10,517 nucleotides of DNA from Lachnospiraceae bacterium UBA6403 (GTDB taxonomy: Bacteria > Bacillota > Clostridia > Lachnospirales > Lachnospiraceae). Position 1 is the first letter of the stretch. Each line of letters opens with the position of its first letter. A program made the position numbers and the translations under genes. Below the pieces are notes generated by a model. That model had not been told where the DNA came from. It did no database searches and was given only the letters and a program-made list of their open reading frames with translations. This document shows positions 6,402 through 10,517 of this stretch, in pieces. Location: NCBI GenBank assembly GCA_002437435.1, contig DJPV01000048.1:1-10517 (forward strand), read 5' to 3'.

Positions 6402-6485
6402 CAAACTCGTTGCTTGAATTTTTTACACGATTATAATAACTCTAATCTTTTGTTTTGTCAATCCTTTGTTAAATTTCGTTGTTTG
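6402..6485 (-). repeat. Imperfect 15-bp direct repeats flanking the cassette promoter (operator candidate)
   Basis: On the minus strand CAAACAACGAAATTT (6485-6471) lies just upstream of the -35 box. CAAGCAACGAGTTTG (6416-6402) lies downstream of the -10 box in the leader of the 75-aa gene. They agree at 11 of 15 positions. The downstream copy is itself an imperfect palindrome (CAAGC/GTTTG). The core CAACGA also occurs inverted (TCGTTG on the minus strand, 6499-6494). Placement on both sides of a promoter suggests binding sites for a repressor, perhaps the winged-helix product. Confidence 0.5.
6433..6461 (-). promoter_or_regulatory. Sigma-70-type promoter of the two-gene cassette
   Basis: TTGACA (6461-6456), a 17-bp spacer, then TATTAT (6438-6433) on the minus strand, about 50 bases before ATG 6380. 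The -35 is a perfect consensus and the spacing is ideal. The surroundings are very AT-rich. It lies directly after virB4 and would drive the 75-aa and 148-aa genes independently of the transfer operon. Confidence 0.8.
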
Positions 6486-6529
6486 GATTTTATCAACGAT
6501 TATTTAATCAGAATCTCTACACTAACGAA

Positions 6530-7488
6530 CTATTGCAAAATCACAGTTTTCTCAAATCCCCCTTGCTTCTTCTGTTCTGCAATCTTCTCGTGAATATTGG
6601 TGTTGTACAGTCTGTAAAGGTCTGTATCCTTACTAATCTGATTATCAAACGGAACCACCACCGAACCACACTTGATAAGTCCCATTCCCGATGCAGTATT
6701 GGTTACGAATCGAAGTTGTGCCTCTGATACTCCGATAACCTCTGCCATCTTGGAACTGTCTGTATTCGCCTGTTTCAAGAGTGCTACAAACTCTGAGTTT
6801 GCAAGCATTGTCGTTGCTGTGTAGTTCTGTAAAAGGTCCACGACGTTCTGAGTGATACCGGTACAAAGTCCTCCCTGCTTTCTTACTTTCTTCCAGAGTT
6901 GCTGCAAATATTTTGCAGAATACTCGGAATTAAGTAAGACGTGAAACTCATCAATATAGAGCCATGTTGCCTTGCCTCTCTTGCCATTCTCAACAATCCT
7001 GTTCTGAATGGACTCCATCATAACGAGCATTGTGATAGGACTAAGCTCTGTACCCAGATCCCTGATGCCATAGACTGTGAATCTGTTGTCTACATCCACA
7101 TTTGTCTGGTGATTGAAGATATTAAGTGAACCATTCACAAAAAGCTCCAATGATAATGCAATATCTTTTGCCTCGTCCTCCGGCTGTGCCATAAGGATAT
7201 CGTAAAAATCACTCATTACCGGGATATACTTCTCTTTGCTCCTTGCAATGTCGATATACAGCTTTCTCACACAGCGGTCAATGATTGACTTCTGTCTTGA
7301 ATTTAAGCTGTCACCAATACACTGCTCACAAAGACCAAGCATGAACTCGCCCTTCTCTCTAACCATTCCTTTGGAATCATTCGGATCAAGGCTCCATACA
7401 TCCATCTCCAGCGGATTCACATAGTTATCCGTGTAGGTAGACATATTTACCACTGTTCCACCATAGGTCTCAGCGATATCAAAGTATT
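6530..7488 (-). CDS. virB4: VirB4-type conjugation ATPase, 3' exon
   Basis: The 3' exon of the gene split by the group II intron. Joined to the 5' exon it continues V-I-D-P-M-N|E-Y-F-D-I-A-E-T-Y-G-G without frame change. It encodes the last 318 residues and ends in TAG 6532-6530. Walker B is in KRGKATWLYIDEFHVLLN; after it comes the VirB4 signature VRKQGGLCTGITQNVVDLLQ (TQ motif) and the segment LANSEFVALLKQAN, as expected for TraE/VirB4 ATPases of Gram-positive ICEs. The protein is a hexameric ATPase at the cytoplasmic face of the mating channel and energises assembly and transfer. The ATG at 7453 is only an internal Met (VVNMSTYT), not a true start. Without splicing this half cannot be made as part of VirB4. 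Confidence 0.92.
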
Positions 7489-7537
7489 ATGTCGATAGGT
7501 AAGCCTTTGAAATTATCTCCAGCTTTTCCCCCGACTC
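7489..7537 (-). ncRNA. Group II intron domain VI with branch-point A and 3' splice site
   Basis: On the minus strand GTCGGGG pairs with CCTATCGAC, leaving one unpaired A, the eighth base from the intron 3' end (position 7496). This is the usual place for the branch-point adenosine whose 2'-OH attacks the 5' splice site. The intron ends in AT, as the AY rule requires. Confidence 0.85.
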
Positions 7538-7571
7538 ACACCGTACGTGCGACTTTCACCGCATACGGCGT
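7538..7571 (-). ncRNA. Group II intron domain V (catalytic core)
   Basis: A 34-nt hairpin on the minus strand: stem ACGCCGT...ACGGTGT, inner stem TGCG...CGCA, and the GUGAAAGU-type cap region (GGTGAAAGTC). The catalytic triad position reads CGC where most group II introns have AGC; CGC is known mainly from class C introns. The stop codon of the maturase lies only 11 bases upstream. Confidence 0.9.
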
Positions 7572-7581
7572 TCCCTCGTGT

Positions 7582-9405
7582 TCAAGCAAGTTTACAAGTT
7601 CCTTTGACAGGTTTAAGTTTTCTGGCTCTTCTTAGTCGATTCAGCTTCACTTTCTGCTTTTCCGATAGGTTACTACAGTAATCAGCATTTATATCTTCAA
7701 TAAATGGAATAACAGCTTTGCTAACAATAACGATATTGCTATAATCATCAGTACCATTCCGTTCTTTTGGTTTTATTCTGATACCGACTGCATTTTCTGG
7801 CTCTAATTCATTTCCAGTAATGTAGCATTTCCCATACTGTGCCACGAACTTTGAAACCATATTATTTCTAAATTCAATCGTATCATCTTCATTCAGAAAC
7901 ATTTGAAATGCTTTCAGTTTACTGCTTTCCACTGCTCTCTGATTATTATGAATTTTCTTTCTGCCCTTTTCAGTATAATTGCATATCTCCTGTGAAAAAT
8001 TCATTGGAGATTTATGATGCACTCCTGTAATCGGTAGCATATGAATATCCATAATCCTGTAAATCTTCTTACAGTCTCTGATTCCTATTGTTTTCTTTTT
8101 GAAATCACTTGGAGTTTCACAAAATCTGACTATTTTTGCTTTCTTCCTTAACCTGTTGTTACGGGTTCGTAATAAAGCATAATCAACCTCTGTGAGATTG
8201 TTATAAATATTCGTTGCAATCCGATAGTAATTCTGTATTCCAGTGACTGCACTGTTATATTTCTTTACTTCCTCTGCATTTGTATGATTCTGTATTTCAA
8301 GAATCTTCTGTTTCAAATTAGCTTTTGATTTCTTCAAGGCTTTTTCGCACATATCTGTTTTTGCAACATAACCATACTTTGATTTTCCCTGTGGCACTGC
8401 TTTGATTTTGAATCCAAGAAAATCCGATGAATTCTTTTTCAAATTTGTCACCTTAGACTTCTCTGGACTGATTTCCAATCCCAGCCTGTTATTTAGAAAA
8501 TCTACTACAGCGTGGTAATACCTCTGTGCTTCTGGATATGTTCTGCACATTATTTTAAAGTCATCTGCATAACGCACAATATATCCGTCTTTCAGATTTG
8601 TGTACTGTCTGGCATATTGTGCAAAACCTTTGTTATTTCCCTTTCGTGGCATATAAGTTTCCCATTGGTCGCTTATCCACCAGTCAAGCTCATTTAATAC
8701 AATGTTTGATAACAACGGGGAAAGTATTCCACCTTGCGGTGTTCCTTTTGTAGGTATTCCCTCACCCTCAATTTCACACTTTAGAAGTTTGCTTATTATA
8801 CACAATAGCCTTTTATCCCTGATTCCAAGATTCCATATTTGCTTCATCAGTTTCCCATGATTGACATTGTCGAAAAACCCTTTAATATCAATATCCACGC
8901 AATAATAATGTCTGCCTAAATTGATTAGGCTTACCATTCTGCTGACTGCATGGTGGGTACTTCTGTTTGGTCTGAATCCATAGGAATGATTATGAAATTT
9001 CGGCTCACATATGGGTTCTAGCACCTGCAAAATACATTGTTGAATCAGTCTGTCCCATATGGTCGGTATGCCAAGAGGTCTCTTTTTATCACTCCCAGGC
9101 TTTGGTATATATACTCTCCGCACTGGTAATGGCTGATAATCCTCTAATCTGGCACGCACTTCCTTAATCAGTGTTTCATCATTCAGTTTGGAAATATCTT
9201 CTATTATCTTTCCGTCAGTGCCTTTTGTTTTACTGCCACTGTTACCTTTCAGATTTCTGTATGCCAATCTGATATTCTGCTTTGAACCTATTACCTCCAT
9301 TAACTTGTAAAAATTATTGTTGTTTCTGCTTTCTTGATACAACTCATCAAATATGCTCTGCATATCAAAATATTCGTTGTATCTCAGCTTGTCTTTCTTC
9401 AACAT
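7582..9405 (-). CDS. ltrA: Group II intron reverse transcriptase/maturase with degenerate HNH domain
   Basis: A 607-residue LtrA-type intron-encoded protein. ATG 9405 was chosen because AAAGGAGG lies nine bases upstream; an in-frame ATG at 9435 is before that ribosome binding site. RT motifs in order: VYIPKPGSDKKRPLGIPTIWDR (about 98-119), SYGFRPNRSTHHAV (141-154), DIDIKGFFDNVNH (171-183), GTPQGGILSP (221-230), catalytic YADD (279-282), and LGFKI (330-334). The maturase X domain is about 345-450. The C-terminal region 521-570 has the outline of an HNH endonuclease (AQYGKCYITGNEL, IKPKERNGTDDYSNIVIV). However, the expected His-His reads I-R, the late His positions read A-V-I-P, and only one of the Cys pairs remains. 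Splicing and reverse transcription should work; second-strand cleavage is doubtful. It is encoded in intron domain IV. Confidence 0.93.
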   Translation of the reverse strand: MLKKDKLRYNEYFDMQSIFDELYQESRNNNNFYKLMEVIGSKQNIRLAYRNLKGNSGSKTKGTDGKIIEDISKLNDETLIKEVRARLEDYQPLPVRRVYIPKPGSDKKRPLGIPTIWDRLIQQCILQVLEPICEPKFHNHSYGFRPNRSTHHAVSRMVSLINLGRHYYCVDIDIKGFFDNVNHGKLMKQIWNLGIRDKRLLCIISKLLKCEIEGEGIPTKGTPQGGILSPLLSNIVLNELDWWISDQWETYMPRKGNNKGFAQYARQYTNLKDGYIVRYADDFKIMCRTYPEAQRYYHAVVDFLNNRLGLEISPEKSKVTNLKKNSSDFLGFKIKAVPQGKSKYGYVAKTDMCEKALKKSKANLKQKILEIQNHTNAEEVKKYNSAVTGIQNYYRIATNIYNNLTEVDYALLRTRNNRLRKKAKIVRFCETPSDFKKKTIGIRDCKKIYRIMDIHMLPITGVHHKSPMNFSQEICNYTEKGRKKIHNNQRAVESSKLKAFQMFLNEDDTIEFRNNMVSKFVAQYGKCYITGNELEPENAVGIRIKPKERNGTDDYSNIVIVSKAVIPFIEDINADYCSNLSEKQKVKLNRLRRARKLKPVKGTCKLA

Positions 9406-10150
9406 GGTCTGTACCCTCCTTTCAGAGTAATACATCTCTTAGTCTTACACGAACCCATGTTGAACTCTCTACTTGCTCTAGCACACGACTAGTGGCTATC
9501 CCTCCACCACTTATTATCATGGTTTCATCGGTACTGTGCCACCACTCTCACTGGCATAAATACAGGTTATAACTATGCTAATCTCACATAGTTTTTCCCT
9601 GTAAACACTTCACAGATGGTAAAATCTCTATGTTGCCAGCTTTCCACGTTCCAAATATGCTATCTTTACATATACCCTTAGGTTTCCTCTATAAGCCTGT
9701 TACTTTACCAATGCCTGTAACATTGTATGGACTTTCATATGAACGATTTTTACTCATCCACAAGTAACGACACTAATTGTGTCACATGACCTTTCGACCA
9801 CATCCCGATATAGACCTGTACATTCAAGAATTCGTCAGTTTTTAGCTGTACTCGTCAGCTTTTATTCCATTCTAACCATAGGTATTTTATAGACCTCCGG
9901 CATATCACATACAACTCCCACCTCTGGGAACCTTTCGACAACTTAATGTTTCGGTATGCTTCTGCCGACTTCACCGAGCTTCTGACACTTCATATTTACC
10001 TATTCCATGCCAGTCGGAGTATTAAGGAAGCCCTTCAAGGCGTTACCCTCTCATTTGACTTTTCGCATATTCAGTTCTCCTTATGCTAAATGTTTTTATT
10101 TAAAAGCGACGCATAAGTGGACAACCTTTTCAGTTGCCAACGTGTCGCAC
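9406..10150 (-). ncRNA. Group II intron RNA domains I-III (5' half of the ribozyme)
   Basis: This gene-free stretch of about 745 bases is ribozyme sequence. It begins GTGCGAC, and GCGAC soon pairs with a downstream GTCGC, closing the first small stem. It contains EBS1 (9745-9739) and a probable EBS2 (9816-9810). No ORF with a plausible start is present apart from the read-in of the virB4 5' exon, which ends at a TAA at 10086. It finishes at the Shine-Dalgarno of the maturase. I did not fold domains I-III in full. Confidence 0.85.
9739..9745 (-). other. EBS1 of the group II intron, pairing with IBS1 in virB4
   Basis: CGTTCAT on the minus strand is the perfect 7-base complement of the last seven exon bases ATGAACG (10157-10151). 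A second probable contact is GGTCTAT (9816-9810, EBS2) with exon ATAGATC (10166-10160, IBS2), 7 pairs including one G-U, separated from IBS1 by three bases. The same EBS2 heptamer occurs again at 9895-9889, so that assignment is less certain. The order EBS2 then EBS1 about 65 bases apart fits domain I. Confidence 0.75.
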
Positions 10151-10517
10151 CGTTCATTGGATCTATGACGATTATCTCATCATCTCCCGACAAAAATACG
10201 CTTCCCATCTCCATCTTGCAGAAGAAGGATTTACCGGAACCCGGCACTCCAAAAACGAAGCCATTACCGTTAATGAGCTTCTTTCTGTTTCCGATATTCA
10301 CATTCTTGCTGATCTGGTTGATACCATAGTAATTGCCCGTGCTGTCATTAAGCTCCTGCACATTAAATGGCATAAGCACCGCAAGTGACTGGGTAAGAAG
10401 TGTACGCATTGTTTCAACCTGTCTTACTCCAATCGGAAGTGCTGTGTTGAGTGCCTCCCTCTGCTTTAAGTAATGTGTATCAATCGTGCAGCTGTTACGT
10501 TTTCCGATAGTCTCCAC
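10151..10517 (-). CDS. virB4: VirB4-type conjugation ATPase, 5' exon (partial, start outside window)
   Basis: The frame is open from the window edge, so the true start is upstream, outside the window. It encodes LPIGVRQVETMRTLLTQSLA, then the domain boundary QISKNVNIGNRKKLINGNG, the Walker A motif GVPGSGKSFFCKME, and the strand DDEIIVIDPMN, where the intron interrupts after the first base of the next codon. This order (Q-S-L-A region, N-x-x-N-G-F-V-F-G-x-P-G-S-G-K-S, V-I-D-P) is that of VirB4/TraE ATPases in Gram-positive ICEs. If unspliced, the frame runs 21 codons into the intron (GATRWQLKRLSTYASLLNKNI) and stops at 10086, giving a VirB4 without Walker B. Spliced, the part seen in this window makes 441 residues. 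Confidence 0.92.

Larger units (their letters stand above)
7489..10150 (-). mobile_element. Complete group II intron inserted in virB4
   Basis: A 2,662-nt group II intron in the sense orientation. Its 5' end on the minus strand is GTGCGAC directly after exon ...CCAATGAACG; its 3' end is ...CTATCGACAT before exon AATACTTTG. These limits restore virB4 exactly (codon GAA split after its first base). Domain V (7571-7538), a domain VI with a bulged A eight bases from the 3' end, an ORF in domain IV, and a 7-bp EBS1-IBS1 match are all present, so the intron looks structurally intact. It is a retroelement that splices as a lariat and can home into intronless copies of the site. Insertion just after a conserved ATPase motif gives a conserved target across related ICEs. 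Comparable cases from established knowledge are Ll.LtrB in a relaxase gene and the intron in orf14 of Tn5397. Confidence 0.95.

Noticed and set aside
6530..7453. Independent short VirB4-like gene starting at ATG 7453
   Set aside because: The ATG lies inside a strand of the ATPase domain, has no Shine-Dalgarno, and the frame continues upstream to the intron junction that joins it to the Walker A exon.
7582..9405. Retron or diversity-generating reverse transcriptase
   Set aside because: The protein has a maturase X domain and HNH remnant and is flanked by domain V, domain VI and exact splice sites; no msr/msd or template/variable repeat pair is seen.
1..10517. CRISPR array, tRNA or rRNA genes, attachment site
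   Set aside because: No regularly spaced repeats, no cloverleaf or rRNA sequence recognised, and no integrase or element end in the window.

Overview
The window looks like part of an integrative conjugative element (ICE) from a low-to-mid-GC Firmicute, most likely a gut clostridium of the Lachnospiraceae type. This rests on the gene set: a VirB4-type conjugation ATPase, a membrane-anchored NlpC/P60 peptidoglycan hydrolase, an ArdC-N-type polyvalent protein, a TnpV-like protein, and strong AGGAGG-type ribosome binding sites. The host assignment is inference. Every gene I can support is on the minus strand, so transcription runs from high to low coordinates.

Right to left. 10517-10151 is the 5' part of virB4 (Walker A). 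It is interrupted in the codon just after the V-I-D-P-M-N motif by a complete 2,662-nt group II intron (10150-7489) that carries its own reverse transcriptase/maturase (9405-7582). Intron boundaries, domain V, domain VI with its branch-point A, and EBS1-IBS1 base pairing can all be read from the sequence. Splicing rejoins virB4 exactly in frame (7488-6530, Walker B). 6529-5605 is a small AT-rich cassette: a strong sigma-70-type promoter flanked by imperfect direct repeats, two unrecognised small genes of winged-helix-like character, and a strong rho-independent terminator. 5587-3662 encodes a 641-aa NlpC/P60 protein with a cytoplasmic Lys/Ala-rich region, a membrane anchor and an outer hydrolase domain. 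3611-2102 holds four small genes, mostly overlapping or nearly so. They encode an unrecognised 234-aa protein, a 55-aa ORF in the same frame beyond its stop codon, a DpnD/PcfM-like protein, and an unrecognised 122-aa protein. 2087-1 encodes a large ArdC-N-type protein interrupted in frame by an amber codon that lies inside a terminator-like hairpin. A tnpV-like gene with its own Shine-Dalgarno is nested in the +1 frame of this protein.

Working together: VirB4 powers the mating channel and the NlpC/P60 protein opens the cell wall. The ArdC-N protein probably protects or processes transferred single-stranded DNA. The TnpV and DpnD/PcfM proteins are ICE accessory factors of poorly known role. 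The group II intron makes a full-length VirB4, and so probably transfer, depend on RNA splicing. The most unusual points are the nested tnpV gene, the two in-frame stop codons inside otherwise continuous reading frames, the self-contained cassette inserted into the transfer operon, and an intron maturase whose HNH endonuclease domain has lost its histidines.
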